This document shows, piece by piece, positions 47,057-56,456 of a stretch of DNA of 64,000 bases (within the stretch, counting starts at the first letter, position 1; each line of letters begins with the position of its first letter). A program made the position numbers and the translations under genes. Source of the DNA: Curvibacter gracilis ATCC BAA-807 (GTDB taxonomy: Bacteria > Pseudomonadota > Gammaproteobacteria > Burkholderiales > Burkholderiaceae_C); contig NZ_KI912466.1 of the NCBI RefSeq assembly GCF_000518645.1, positions 59,792 through 123,791 of the forward strand, in the 5' to 3' direction. The notes beneath the pieces were generated by a model, which did not search any database, was not told the DNA's origin, and saw only the letters and a program-made list of their open reading frames with translations.

Positions 47057-48517
47057 TCAGGAAACGACCGGATCCGCTGCCTTGAACAGCGCAGCGACCT
47101 TGCGTTTGGGCTTGATGTTCGAGGAAATCGCCCGGGCAGGCGCCTTGGCCGCAGCCTCCCAAGCGGGGGCGGCATCCACGGCCGGGGCCTGGTAGGGCTG
47201 ATCGAAGAAAGGATCCCGGGGCGCCGAATGGGTGCGGTAGGAGCGGCGCTCACGCCCGTAACCTTCTGCCGTGGCCTCGGTGCGCTCACGCTCACGTTCA
47301 CGCGGGGCCGGACGGCCTTCACCCTGCTGGTACATGCGGCGGCCTTCGTTGATGCGCTCGCGAGGACGGTCTTCGTCGTATTCGAGGGCTTCGACTTCGA
47401 TCTTCTTCTTGATCAGCTTCTCGATGTCGGCCACCAGGCGGGCATCGTTGTTGCCGCCCACAAAGCTCACCGCCAGGCCCGATGCGCCCGCGCGGCCTGT
47501 CCGGCCGATGCGGTGCACATAGTCTTCGGCGTTGAAGGGGATGTCCATGTTGAACACCGCCGGCACATCCTTGATGTCCAGGCCGCGGGCCGCCACGTCG
47601 GTGCACACCAGCAGGTCGACTTCGCCCTTCTTGAAGGCATCGAGCGCCTTCAGGCGCTCGTCCTGGCTCTTGTCGCCATGCAATGCGGCCGTCTTGAGGC
47701 CATCGCGGTCCAGCGAGCGCGCCAGCCGGGCACAGCCCAGCTTGCTGTTCACAAACACAAAGGCCTGCTTGATGCCTTGCCGACGAAGCACCTGGTGCAG
47801 GGCACGGCGCTTGTCGTCATCGTTCACACCGTAGAAGTGCTGCTCCACGGTGGACGCCGTGGCGTTCGAGCGGGCCACTTCGATGGTGACCGGGTCTTGC
47901 AGGTAGCTGCCGGCCAGGCGCTTGATCTCAGGCGAGAACGTGGCCGAGAACAGCAAGGTGGTGCGCTGCTTGGGCAGGTAGCTCAGAATGCGCTGCAGAT
48001 CAGGCAGGAAGCCGATGTCGAGCATGCGGTCTGCCTCGTCGAGCACCACGTACTCAACCTGGTTCAGCACCGCGTTCTTGGCCTCGATGTGATCGAGCAG
48101 ACGCCCCGGCGTGGCCACCAGCACCTCGACACCGCGCTTGAGTTCTGCCGTCTGGGGCTTCATGTCCATGCCACCAAACACCACGGCGCTGCGCAACTGG
48201 GTGTACTTGGCATAGAGCTTGACCTGTTGCGCCACCTGGTCCGCGAGTTCGCGTGTGGGCAGCAGCACCAGGGCTCGCACGGGGTGGCGGGCTGGCGACG
48301 TCGAGCTGTTTTCGTGCTTGAGCAGTCGCTGCAGCAAAGGCAGCGAAAACGCAGCCGTCTTGCCGGTGCCGGTCTGTGCGGCCCCCATCACGTCTTTGCC
48401 CGTGAGCACCACCGGAATGGCCTGGGCCTGGATGGGGGTCATGGACTCGTAGCCCATCTCGGCCACGGCGCGAGCCAGGGGCTCAGCGAGCGATAAATGT
48501 GAGAATGATGTCGTCAT
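47057..48517 (-). CDS. DEAD-box ATP-dependent RNA helicase
   Basis: 486-residue helicase. Motifs in order: MTPIQAQAIPVVLTGKD, AQTGTGKTAAF (Walker A), LLPTRELADQV, VLDEADRMLDIGF, SATF, and HRIGRTGRAGASG. After the core (about 375 residues) is a basic, low-complexity tail of about 110 residues with Arg-Glu clusters. A second DEAD-box gene besides rhlE at 26778; it could be RhlE-like or SrmB/CsdA-like, and the tail does not decide. Convergent with apaH. Confidence 0.93.
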   Translation of the reverse strand: MTTSFSHLSLAEPLARAVAEMGYESMTPIQAQAIPVVLTGKDVMGAAQTGTGKTAAFSLPLLQRLLKHENSSTSPARHPVRALVLLPTRELADQVAQQVKLYAKYTQLRSAVVFGGMDMKPQTAELKRGVEVLVATPGRLLDHIEAKNAVLNQVEYVVLDEADRMLDIGFLPDLQRILSYLPKQRTTLLFSATFSPEIKRLAGSYLQDPVTIEVARSNATASTVEQHFYGVNDDDKRRALHQVLRRQGIKQAFVFVNSKLGCARLARSLDRDGLKTAALHGDKSQDERLKALDAFKKGEVDLLVCTDVAARGLDIKDVPAVFNMDIPFNAEDYVHRIGRTGRAGASGLAVSFVGGNNDARLVADIEKLIKKKIEVEALEYDEDRPRERINEGRRMYQQGEGRPAPRERERERTEATAEGYGRERRSYRTHSAPRDPFFDQPYQAPAVDAAPAWEAAAKAPARAISSNIKPKRKVAALFKAADPVVS

Positions 48518-48659
48518 GAAGCCTTGTATTGTCGCACCGGCGGGGAAAACCCGGTAATGCGGCGTATTTTGGCGGCCACAAAAAGCGGCCCCACCGCCTT
48601 GAACGCCATGAATTTGATAGCTGCCTGTTCAAGCATGGCAAGGCCTGCCGGCCAATGGA

Positions 48660-49535
48660 TCAGAGATTTCGGGTGTTGAAAGTGTCGCAAGCGCGAACCG
48701 TGCCCTCACGCAACCCGGTGGCAAACCAGCGCTGGCGCTGAGCGCTGCTGCCATGCGTGAAGCTCTCCGGCACCACCGCGCGCCCTGCTGCCTTTTGCAA
48801 GGCGTCGTCCCCGATGTGCGCCGCCGCGTTCATCGCCGACTCGATGTCGCCACTCTCCAGGATGTGCCGGCTCTGATCGGCATGCTGGGCCCAGACACCG
48901 GCCAGACAATCGGCCTCAAGTTCCAGTCGCACACTCAGCGCGTTGTAGCGCTCCTGGCTGACCCGGCCACGGGCCTCGTCCAGCTTTTGGCTGATGCCCA
49001 GCAAATGCTGCACATGGTGCCCCACCTCGTGGGCGATCACATAGGCCTGGGCAAAATCGCCCGGCGAGCCCAGGCGGGTGCGCAACACTTCATAGAAATC
49101 AAGGTCGATGTAGACCTTCTGATCCGCCGCACAATAAAACGGGCCCATGGCCGACTGCCCCTGACCACACGAGGTGGGGGTGCTGCCCCGGAACAGCACC
49201 AGACGAGGCTCGCGGTACTGACCACCGGAGCGCTGGAAGATGTCTTTCCAGACATCCTCGGTATCGGCCAGCACCACCGAGACGAAACGGGCCAGGCGAT
49301 CTTCTGCGGGGGGAGCGTGGCTGCTCACCGGCGCCGCCGGTGCGGGGCCACCACCCTCGAGCAGCCCCAGCAAGGTCAGGGGGTTGATGCCCATGAACCA
49401 ACCCACGGCCAACACCACCAGCACGGTGCCCAGCCCCAGGCGCCCTCCTCCCAACGAAAAACCACCGCCGCCGGCAGCGGGCTCGTCTCGGCGGTCTTCA
49501 ACGTTGCTGGAACTTCTCTGGTCTTCCCATTTCAT
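48660..49535 (-). CDS. Neutral zinc metallopeptidase (YpfJ family)
   Basis: 291-residue membrane-anchored protein: a cytoplasmic Arg/Gly-rich N-terminus, one membrane helix near 35-55 (LGTVLVVLAVGWFMG), then the extracytoplasmic zinc domain with HEVGHHVQHLLG near residue 170 and GLLEAD-type LELEADCLAGVW near 210. Family function is not known. Start at 49535 (MKWEDQRSSSN); it overlaps the end of a small upstream frame by 4 bp. Confidence 0.9.
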   Translation of the reverse strand: MKWEDQRSSSNVEDRRDEPAAGGGGFSLGGGRLGLGTVLVVLAVGWFMGINPLTLLGLLEGGGPAPAAPVSSHAPPAEDRLARFVSVVLADTEDVWKDIFQRSGGQYREPRLVLFRGSTPTSCGQGQSAMGPFYCAADQKVYIDLDFYEVLRTRLGSPGDFAQAYVIAHEVGHHVQHLLGISQKLDEARGRVSQERYNALSVRLELEADCLAGVWAQHADQSRHILESGDIESAMNAAAHIGDDALQKAAGRAVVPESFTHGSSAQRQRWFATGLREGTVRACDTFNTRNL

Positions 49536-49960
49536 GTGGCGCTCCCAAGCCGACAAACGGCGGTCAGCGCGGATGCTACCCGGGAGCGATGCTCAAAAGT
49601 GGCCGGTCTGCGTGAAATATGACACGGCACGAGGCTGCCAGCGCAGGGGGGCGATCTGGCGGGGCTGGGTGAAGGTCTGAAGTCAGGGCTCGCGGCGCTG
49701 GCTGCCCGGGCTTTCGCAGGCCGGGTGCACAGGGCGCCCTGGCACGGTGCCGCACATGGCCGACAGTTCACGCTGTGCACCCAGGCCGCAGGCACCGAAG
49801 CAAAGGCATCGCCCTCTTGCGGGCTGGCGCTGTACAGCAGGCCGCCACGGCTCAGGATTTCAATCATGACGAGGACAGCCAGCACGCCACCCAGGGCAAT
49901 CAGCATGGGAAGGTCCAGCCATTGCGTCCAGCGGTTCGTTCGACTGGAAGAGATTTTCAT
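49532..49960 (-). CDS. Possible small membrane protein
   Basis: 142-residue frame that starts at an ATG with a good GGAG nine bases upstream. The N-terminal about 50 residues look real: a basic start, then a helix (MLIALGGVLAVLVMIEILSRG). The last about 90 residues are Cys/Pro/Arg-rich and look like spurious translation of the following DNA, so the true protein may be shorter or the frame shifted. Its stop overlaps the metallopeptidase start (ATGA). Unrecognised. Confidence 0.4.
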   Translation of the reverse strand: MKISSSRTNRWTQWLDLPMLIALGGVLAVLVMIEILSRGGLLYSASPQEGDAFASVPAAWVHSVNCRPCAAPCQGALCTRPAKARAASAASPDFRPSPSPARSPPCAGSLVPCHISRRPATFEHRSRVASALTAVCRLGSAT

Positions 49961-50133
49961 GACACTGCGCTCCTGTGGGGTGACAGGAAATCGTAGGTAA
50001 GCAGATATTTCGGGGCTGTAGGACGGAAGCCCATCGCCCCGTGCGAAATGTCCAGCAGATGACACAAATACCGCTGACACCCGCTCAGACACCGGCCAAA
50101 AACCAGTCGCCCCGGTCCAGACCGCGTCAGAGA

Positions 50134-50520
50134 TCAGTCGAGGATCACCCAGGCTTTGGTGACAGTTTCCAGCACTTCGAAAGCCCCCAGAAACCCCGCT
50201 GGAATGTGCAGGCTGTCGCCCGGGCCGGCTTCGCGCCAAGCGCCGTGCCGGTCATGCACGCGGCAGCGGCCCGACAGCACGGTGAACACCTCTTGCTGGG
50301 TGGGGCCGAACTCGATGCGCCAGCGGCCCGGCTCGCAGCGCCAAAGGCCGCTGCTCAAGGCCGTGGCCTGGCCCACCGGGGCGGTCACGGCCGTCCAGGT
50401 TTCGCGCAAAGGGTTGCCCACCTCCAGGCGCTCGGGCCGGGGCCGGGAGAGTTCGGGCGCGCCTGCAGACTCCAACGTGTAGCCGGTGGTCTGCACCGGC
50501 GACAGCGCGGGGGTGCTCAA
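50134..50520 (-). CDS. Cupin domain-containing protein
   Basis: About 128 residues with a single cupin domain, seen in [20 protein letters not shown] and [16 protein letters not shown]. No metal-site His triad is fully evident. A TTG start at 50520 overlaps the dcd stop (TTGA); this start is inferred from coupling and lacks a strong ribosome site. Function unknown, possibly sugar or amino-acid related binding. Confidence 0.72.
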   Translation of the reverse strand: MSTPALSPVQTTGYTLESAGAPELSRPRPERLEVGNPLRETWTAVTAPVGQATALSSGLWRCEPGRWRIEFGPTQQEVFTVLSGRCRVHDRHGAWREAGPGDSLHIPAGFLGAFEVLETVTKAWVILD

Positions 50521-51083
50521 GCGCGCGGCAGGGTCACGCCGTGCTGACCCTGGTACTTGCCGCCGCGGTCCTTGTAGCTGACCTCGCAGACCTCGTCGCT
50601 CTCGAAGAACAGCACCTGGGCGCAACCTTCGCCGGCGTAGATGCGGGCCGGCAGCGGGGTGGTGTTGGAGAACTCCAGCGTGACATAGCCCTCCCATTCG
50701 GGCTCGAACGGCGTCACGTTGACGATGATGCCGCAGCGGGCATAGGTGCTCTTGCCCAGGCAGATGGTCAGCACATTGCGCGGGATGCGGAAGTACTCGA
50801 CGGTGCGGGCCAGGGCGAAGCTGTTGGGCGGGATGATGCAGGAGTCGCCCTCGAAATCGACAAAGCTCTTCTCATCGAAGTTCTTCGGGTCGACCACGGT
50901 GCTGTGGATGTTGGTGAACACCTTGAATTCAGGTGCGCAGCGGATGTCGTAGCCGTAGCTGCTGGTGCCGTAGCTGATGATCTTGCGACCCTCCTGCTCA
51001 CGGATCTGCCCCGGCTCGAAGGGGTCGATCATGCCGTGCTGCTCGGCCATGCGCCGAATCCATTTATCGCTCTTGATGCTCAT
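50517..51083 (-). CDS. dcd: dCTP deaminase
   Basis: 188-residue enzyme that converts dCTP to dUTP, supplying dTMP synthesis. Clear family motifs: [17 protein letters not shown] near residue 42, [28 protein letters not shown] near 102 and [16 protein letters not shown]. Length is exactly that of gammaproteobacterial Dcd. Start at 51083 ([15 protein letters not shown]). First in a leftward pair with the cupin gene. Confidence 0.97.
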   Translation of the reverse strand: MSIKSDKWIRRMAEQHGMIDPFEPGQIREQEGRKIISYGTSSYGYDIRCAPEFKVFTNIHSTVVDPKNFDEKSFVDFEGDSCIIPPNSFALARTVEYFRIPRNVLTICLGKSTYARCGIIVNVTPFEPEWEGYVTLEFSNTTPLPARIYAGEGCAQVLFFESDEVCEVSYKDRGGKYQGQHGVTLPRA

Positions 51084-51155
51084 GGGAATGCTCCGTTGCC
51101 CGCCCTGGCGCAGGCCGGGCGTTGGGCGGCCCATTGTAGGGCAGCCCGCCAGCGC

Positions 51156-52469
51156 TCAAGTGGGGATGACAGCGGCCTGGCCGGCCACAAAGGTCTGCTC
51201 GATGAGGCGGTCGTCACCCAGCACGATCAAGGCGAACAACAGCTCGTCCAGGTTGCGCGCCTGGGCCGTCTTGCGCGCCAGCAGGGGCGTGGCCTGGGGG
51301 TTCAACAACACGAAGTCGGCTTCGCTGCCGGGCTGCAGGTTGCCAATCGTTGGCCCACCCGCCACCCCGCCCAGGCCCAGCGCCTGGGCTGCACCCGCCG
51401 TGTGCTGCCACCACAGCTGCTGCGGGCTCAGCGACAGCCCGGGCTTGGTCTGCCCCTCACGGCCCACGTAGTAGGCAGCCAGCATGGTGTGGAAGGGGCT
51501 GAACGAGGTCCCGCCGCCCACATCGCTGGCCAGGCCGTAGCGGTAGCCCACACGATCGGCCCCCTCGTAGTCAAAGAAACCGCTGCCCAGAAACAGGTTG
51601 CTGGTGGGGCTGACGGCGGCGGCGGCCCCGGTTTCACGCATCAGGGCCCGGTCGTCGTCATCGAAGTGGATGCAATGGGCGTAGATGGCGCGCTCGCGCA
51701 TCAGCCCGAAGTCGGCGTAGGTGCCCAGGTAGCTGCGCGACTCAGGGAACAGCTCACGCGCCCAGGCGATCTCGGCCTTGTTCTCGGCCACGTGCGACTG
51801 CACCCACACCTCGGGGTAGCGGGCCGCCAGCTCGCCGGCACCGCGCAACTGGGCGGGGGTGCTGGTCGGGGCAAAGCGCGGCGTGATGGCGTAGCCCAGC
51901 CGGTCCACCCCATGCCAGCGGCGGATCAGATCTTCGGTGTCGATCAGGCTTTGCTCGGTCTGATCGCGCACGCCATCGGGCGAGAAACGGTCTTGCAGCA
52001 CCTTGCCGGTGATGAAGCGCATCTGACGCTGGCGGGCCTGCTCGAACAAGGCATCGACCGACGCGGGGTGCGAGGTGGCAAAGGCCAATGCCGTGGTCAC
52101 GCCATGGCGCAGCAGCTCGTCCAGGAAGAAGCCCGCCACCTCAGTGGCGTAGTCGCCATCGTGAAAGCGCGATTCGTGGGGAAAGGTGTAGTTCTCCAGC
52201 CAGGGCAGCAGGCCTTCGGCGGGCGAACCGATCACATCGGTCTGCGGGCAGTGGATGTGCAGATCGACAAAACCCGGCGCCAGGATGCGGCCCGGGTGAT
52301 GCGTCACCGCCACGCCCGGGTAGCGGTCGATCAGCTCGCGGTACGGGCCCACGGCCCGCACCACCGGTTGGCCCTGGGCGTCGGGTCCGATCACCAGCAG
52401 GCCGTCTTCTTCATAGACGGCAGAACGGTCATCGGCAAATCGGAGGATGGCGGCGCGGTGTGCTTTCAT
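51156..52469 (-). CDS. guaD: Guanine deaminase
   Basis: 437-residue amidohydrolase that makes xanthine from guanine. Metal ligands are in GFVDLHIHCPQTDVIG near residue 68 and later WVQSHVAENKAEI near 223 and YAHCIHFDDDDRALM near 262; the LASDVGGGTSFSPFHTM Asp is near 314. This matches GuaD rather than AtzA-type chlorohydrolases. It is 72 bp from dcd and fits the purine theme of the right end of the window. Confidence 0.93.
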   Translation of the reverse strand: MKAHRAAILRFADDRSAVYEEDGLLVIGPDAQGQPVVRAVGPYRELIDRYPGVAVTHHPGRILAPGFVDLHIHCPQTDVIGSPAEGLLPWLENYTFPHESRFHDGDYATEVAGFFLDELLRHGVTTALAFATSHPASVDALFEQARQRQMRFITGKVLQDRFSPDGVRDQTEQSLIDTEDLIRRWHGVDRLGYAITPRFAPTSTPAQLRGAGELAARYPEVWVQSHVAENKAEIAWARELFPESRSYLGTYADFGLMRERAIYAHCIHFDDDDRALMRETGAAAAVSPTSNLFLGSGFFDYEGADRVGYRYGLASDVGGGTSFSPFHTMLAAYYVGREGQTKPGLSLSPQQLWWQHTAGAAQALGLGGVAGGPTIGNLQPGSEADFVLLNPQATPLLARKTAQARNLDELLFALIVLGDDRLIEQTFVAGQAAVIPT

Positions 52470-52525
52470 GGGGCCGCAGCATACCTGCCCTCACCTGGGC
52501 ACCCATATGCCGTGCGCCATAAGCA

Positions 52526-54100
52526 CTATCGCGACATTGGCATGCCGGCGGCGCCCGCCAGGGCCACCAGCCCGCCGGCCAGCTGGCCGACATGGGCATG
52601 GCCGCCGGCCAGCGCCTGCGCCGCCGCACGCTGGCTGCGTGCCCCGCTGCGGCAGAAGAACAGCAAGGGCTGCGGCTCAGCCAGCCAACGCGGCAGCACG
52701 TGCATCAGGTCGGCCAAGGGCACCGATTGCACCGGGTGCCCTCCCAGGCGGGTCAGGCCACTGGCCAGATGCTCATGCGGGTCACGCACATCCACCAACC
52801 GGGCCTGCGGGTGGCGGGCCAGCCAGCCAGCCAGCGCTTCGGGCGTGATGCCCGGGGCCTCGGCAAGCTCTGTCTGGGCGGGCTCCAGCGCTGCAGACTC
52901 AGCCCCTTGCGCCTTTTTCAAGGCCGCTCCACAGGCGAGCAGGCGCTCACAAACCTGATCCACAAAAGCCTCGTCCACCAGCAGCCCCAGCGACAGGCGC
53001 ACCGAGGCCGTGCTGCGCGACGCCGGCCAGCCCATCGCGGCCAGCACGGCGCTGGGCTTGGCCTGCGCCGCCGAGCAGGCGCTGCCGGCGCTCACCATCA
53101 GGCCGGCCGCCTCCAGGGCGCTCATCAGGCGCTGCGCAGGCACGCCGGGCCAGGAGAAATTGAGCGTGGTGGGCAGGCTGTCTTCCAGGGCCGCGTTGAA
53201 CACCACCCCGGGGAAGGCCGCCTCCAGGGCCTCATGCAGGCGCAGACGATAGGCCTGCAGCCGCGCCGGCGGGCAGAAGGTGTCGCCGCGCTGCAAGGCC
53301 GCCAGCACGGCGCCCAGGGCGGCAATGCCGGGCATGTTCTCGGTGCCCGAGCGGGCGCCGCCCTCCTGACCGCCCCCGGCGATCAAGGGGGTGAAGGGGC
53401 TGCCCTCACGCACGTACAGCAGGCCCACCCCTTTGGGGGCATGCAGCTTGTGGCCGGAAAACGGGGCGTAATCGATGCGGCTGGCACTCAGGGTCAGGCT
53501 GAGCTTGCCCAGGGCCTGCACCCCGTCCACCAGCCAGAGCGCGGGGCTGCCGAGTTCGCACAACAGGGCCTCGATGCCCGCCAGGTCGCTCACCACGCCG
53601 GTCTCGTTGTTGGCCGCCATGGTGCACAGCAGCCCCACCTGGGGCAAGGCGGCGCACAAGGCGGCCAGATCGTGCCGCCCCCGAGCGTCCACGGGCAAGG
53701 CGCGCACTTCACAGCCCAGGCCCAGCACCTGGTTCCAGTGCGCCAGGGCCTCGGGCACGGCCTTGTGTTCGGTGGCGCCGTACAACAGCACCCGCCCCGC
53801 CGGCAGGCCCTGACGGCGGCGTTCACGCAGACCGCACAGGGCCGACAGCACGGCGGTCTGGATGCCCTCGGTGGCACCGCTGGTGAACAGCAACTGGCCC
53901 GTGCTCGCCCCCAGCACCTCGCGCGCCCGTTGCCGGGTCTGGCTGAGCAGGGCCTGCGCCCTCAAGCCCAGCGCGTGGGTGCTGCTGGGGTTGCCATAGG
54001 CGCTGAGCATGGCGGCCTGGGCCGCGGCCGCGGCCTCGGGCAGCACGGCACTGGTGGCGTTGAAATCGAGGTAGAGCTCGGCGGGCAGGTCCAGGTTCAT
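52526..54100 (-). CDS. Cysteine desulfurase-rhodanese fusion
   Basis: 524 residues: a class V aminotransferase (NifS/IscS-like) of about 385, then a rhodanese domain of about 105 residues at the C-terminus. The desulfurase has LYLDFNATSAVLP near 9, PLP lysine in SGHKLHAPKG near 215 and catalytic Cys in SAGSACSAAQ near 338. The rhodanese part has RLVDVRDPHEHLASG and active CRSGARSQRA near 487. Sulfur would pass from cysteine to the rhodanese Cys in one polypeptide. Divergent from an Lrp regulator. Confidence 0.92.
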   Translation of the reverse strand: MNLDLPAELYLDFNATSAVLPEAAAAAQAAMLSAYGNPSSTHALGLRAQALLSQTRQRAREVLGASTGQLLFTSGATEGIQTAVLSALCGLRERRRQGLPAGRVLLYGATEHKAVPEALAHWNQVLGLGCEVRALPVDARGRHDLAALCAALPQVGLLCTMAANNETGVVSDLAGIEALLCELGSPALWLVDGVQALGKLSLTLSASRIDYAPFSGHKLHAPKGVGLLYVREGSPFTPLIAGGGQEGGARSGTENMPGIAALGAVLAALQRGDTFCPPARLQAYRLRLHEALEAAFPGVVFNAALEDSLPTTLNFSWPGVPAQRLMSALEAAGLMVSAGSACSAAQAKPSAVLAAMGWPASRSTASVRLSLGLLVDEAFVDQVCERLLACGAALKKAQGAESAALEPAQTELAEAPGITPEALAGWLARHPQARLVDVRDPHEHLASGLTRLGGHPVQSVPLADLMHVLPRWLAEPQPLLFFCRSGARSQRAAAQALAGGHAHVGQLAGGLVALAGAAGMPMSR

Positions 54101-54212
54101 GGCGGTTCGTCAGGGTGTTCAAGCACTGGCCGGCGGCCAGGCAAGCCCCAAAGTCTAGGGAGCCAGGACTTGAAAAACATTCCAAAAACCCCCCATTCAG
54201 CGCTTATTGAGA

Positions 54213-54222
54213 GAAAATTTTC
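54213..54222. promoter_or_regulatory. Palindromic AT box upstream of Lrp gene
   Basis: GAAAATTTTC is a 10-bp palindrome, 23 bp before the Lrp-family start in the gap to the divergent desulfurase, within an AT-rich run flanked by ATTGAGA and CCAATTT. Lrp proteins bind such AT-rich degenerate palindromes. Binding is inferred. Confidence 0.45.
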
Positions 54223-54245
54223 CCAATTTCAAGCCAAATCAAAAC

Positions 54246-54731
54246 ATGAACCCACTGGACCGCATCGATCTGCAACTGCTGGACGCCCTGCAACACGATG
54301 GCAGCCTGTCCATCGCCCAGCTCGGGGAGCGGGTGGGTCTGTCGTCTACGCCGTGCTGGAAGCGCGTCAAACGGCTGGAGGACGAGGGCTACCTGGAGCG
54401 GCGCGTGGCCATCGTCAACCGCAAGAAGGTGGGCCTGCCGATCACGGTCTTCGTCAGCCTGCGCATCGCCCGACACGACGAACGCTGGCTGGCGCAGTTT
54501 GCTGCCGCCGTGACCGCCCTGCCCGAGGTGCAGGAGTTCCACCGCATGAGTGGTGATGTCGACTACCTGCTGAAGGTGGTCACGACCAGCATCGAGGGCT
54601 ATGACGCCTTCTACAAAAAGCTGATCCGGGTGGGAGAGCTCAGCGGGGTCTCCTCGGCGTTCTCGATGGAGCAGATCAAGAGCAGCACGGCCTTGCCGCT
54701 GGCCCTGCCGGGTCGCCAGGACGGCGCTTGA
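54246..54731 (+). CDS. Lrp/AsnC family regulator
   Basis: 161 residues: N-terminal HTH (LQLLDALQHDGSLSIAQLGE, then SSTPCWKRVKRLEDEGYLER) and C-terminal RAM effector domain (QEFHRMSGDVDYLLKVV near 97). The SGDVDYLL stretch is a common Lrp core. It is divergent to a cysteine desulfurase, as DecR/CyuR-type cysteine-sensing Lrp proteins often are, so cysteine or a sulfur amino acid is the suspected effector. Start at 54246. Confidence 0.92.
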   Translation: MNPLDRIDLQLLDALQHDGSLSIAQLGERVGLSSTPCWKRVKRLEDEGYLERRVAIVNRKKVGLPITVFVSLRIARHDERWLAQFAAAVTALPEVQEFHRMSGDVDYLLKVVTTSIEGYDAFYKKLIRVGELSGVSSAFSMEQIKSSTALPLALPGRQDGA

Positions 54732-54766
54732 GGCGGCCCGACTCAGGGCCCACAATCGCGTTCACC

Positions 54767-56413
54767 ATGCCCATCCGACCTTGCACCCACGGGTTGCCGC
54801 GCATGCTGCGGGCCCTGAGCCTGCTGCTGATGCTGGCAGCGCTGTCCGCCTGCTCCAGCCTGCCCAAGCCGCCGCCGGTGGCCCCGACCCACGCCATCGC
54901 CGGGTTCGAGGACACGCCGCTGGCCCACATCACCCAGCCGCAGTTGCCTGCCGACGGTCGCTCAGGCTTTCTGCTGCAGCCCTTCGGGCCCAACTCCTTC
55001 GCCACCCGGCTGGCCCTGTGCCGGCTGGCCACACGCAGCCTCGATGTGCAGTACTACCTGCTGCAGTCCGACCACACGGGCCGCACCCTGATGCGCGCGC
55101 TGCGTGACGCAGCGGCCCGCGGGGTGCGCGTGCGCGTGCTGGTGGACGACCTGCACACGGCCGGCTCGGATGACTTGCTGCTGGGCCTGGCCGCCCACCC
55201 CAACGTGGAACTGAGGCTGTTCAACCCCTTCCCGGGTGGGCGCGGGCACCTGCTGACGCGCTTCATCAGCTCGGGGCTGGATATCGGCCGGGTGGATCGG
55301 CGCATGCACAACAAGCTGTTCGTGGCCGACAACGTGGCGGCGGTGGCGGGCGGGCGCAACATCGCCGACGAATACATGGTCAATGCCGAGGGCAGCAACT
55401 TCATCGACATGGACACCTTTGTCGCCGGCCCGGCGGTGCGCGAACTCTCGCGCGCCTTCGACCTGTACTGGAACAGCGAACACGTCTACCCGGTGGGCCA
55501 GATCGCCTTCAGCCCGCTGAACCCTGAACAGCGCCGCGCCCAGTTCGAGCGCCTGAGCGCCAGCACCCACCCGCCCACCGACACCGGGCGGATACCGGAC
55601 GATGGGCAGGTCCAGGGCTCGGGGCTGGATCTGCCTTTTGATCACCTGCCGCCCGCCCTGGTGCGCATGCTCAACCTGCCCTACGAGTTGGCCGAGGGCC
55701 GGCTGGGCCCGCTGCTGCCGGCCCAGGCCCGCGTGCTGGTCGACCCGCTGAGCAAGACCGAGGGCGTGAACGAGCGCGAGCACTCCATCACCGGCACGGT
55801 GTTCGAGGGCACCTACCAGTGGTTCACCACCAGCCGGGAACTGCTCAGGATGACCTCGCCCTACTTCGTGCCGGACGACAAGGCCCTGCAATCGCTGGCC
55901 GAAGCACGCCAGCACGGGGTGCGCCTGCAATTGGTGACCAACGCGCTGGCCGCCACCGATGAGCCCTGGGTGCATGTGGGCTACTCGCGCCAGCGCCGGG
56001 CGCTACTCAAGATGGGGGTCGAGATCTTCGAGATCAGCCCCAGCCTGAGCGCCAAGCGCCGGCGCCTGGGCGTGATCGGCAAGAGCCTGAGCGCCCTGCA
56101 CATGAAGAGCGCCATCCTCGACCACCGGCAGGTGTTCCTCGGCTCGATGAACCTCGATCCGCGCTCGGTGCGGCTGAACACCGAGCTGGGCCTGATCATC
56201 GACAGCCCCGAGATGGCCGCCCAGTTGGAGGCCATGAGCGACCTGGCCAGCGTCTACCAGCTGCGGCTGGCCGCCGATGGCCAGGGCATCGAATGGATAG
56301 AACGCAATGGCGAGGGCCAGGAGACGGTGCACTCCGAAGAGCCCGAGACCAGCCCCTGGCTGCGCTTCAAACTGTGGCTGCTGGGGCCGCTGGTGCCCCT
56401 GGGCGAACTCTGA
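54767..56413 (+). CDS. Phospholipase D family lipoprotein (ClsC-like)
   Basis: 548 residues with two HKD motifs: MHNKLFVADN near 183 and LHMKSAILDHRQ near 446, each followed by the Gly-Gly/Asn region (GGRNIADEY, GSMNLDPRS). The N-terminus carries a lipoprotein signal with LMLAALSAC. Predicted to be outer-membrane or periplasmic, with transphosphatidylation or phospholipase activity as in ClsC. The C-terminus ends at a stop within a heptanucleotide repeat. Overlaps the Lrp gene end only in alternative starts. Confidence 0.92.
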   Translation: MPIRPCTHGLPRMLRALSLLLMLAALSACSSLPKPPPVAPTHAIAGFEDTPLAHITQPQLPADGRSGFLLQPFGPNSFATRLALCRLATRSLDVQYYLLQSDHTGRTLMRALRDAAARGVRVRVLVDDLHTAGSDDLLLGLAAHPNVELRLFNPFPGGRGHLLTRFISSGLDIGRVDRRMHNKLFVADNVAAVAGGRNIADEYMVNAEGSNFIDMDTFVAGPAVRELSRAFDLYWNSEHVYPVGQIAFSPLNPEQRRAQFERLSASTHPPTDTGRIPDDGQVQGSGLDLPFDHLPPALVRMLNLPYELAEGRLGPLLPAQARVLVDPLSKTEGVNEREHSITGTVFEGTYQWFTTSRELLRMTSPYFVPDDKALQSLAEARQHGVRLQLVTNALAATDEPWVHVGYSRQRRALLKMGVEIFEISPSLSAKRRRLGVIGKSLSALHMKSAILDHRQVFLGSMNLDPRSVRLNTELGLIIDSPEMAAQLEAMSDLASVYQLRLAADGQGIEWIERNGEGQETVHSEEPETSPWLRFKLWLLGPLVPLGEL

Positions 56414-56438
56414 ACTCTGAACTCTGAACTCTGAACTC
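56404..56438 (+). repeat. Five tandem GAACTCT heptamers
   Basis: Five perfect copies of a 7-bp unit span the stop codon of the phospholipase gene and run on to the gap before the convergent BMP gene, followed by a degenerate GAATC. The repeat encodes the last residues Glu-Leu and then TGA. Slippage would change frame by one base per unit but reads stops soon in several frames. Confidence 0.9.
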
Positions 56439-56456
56439 TGAATCGTGGCGTGACGC

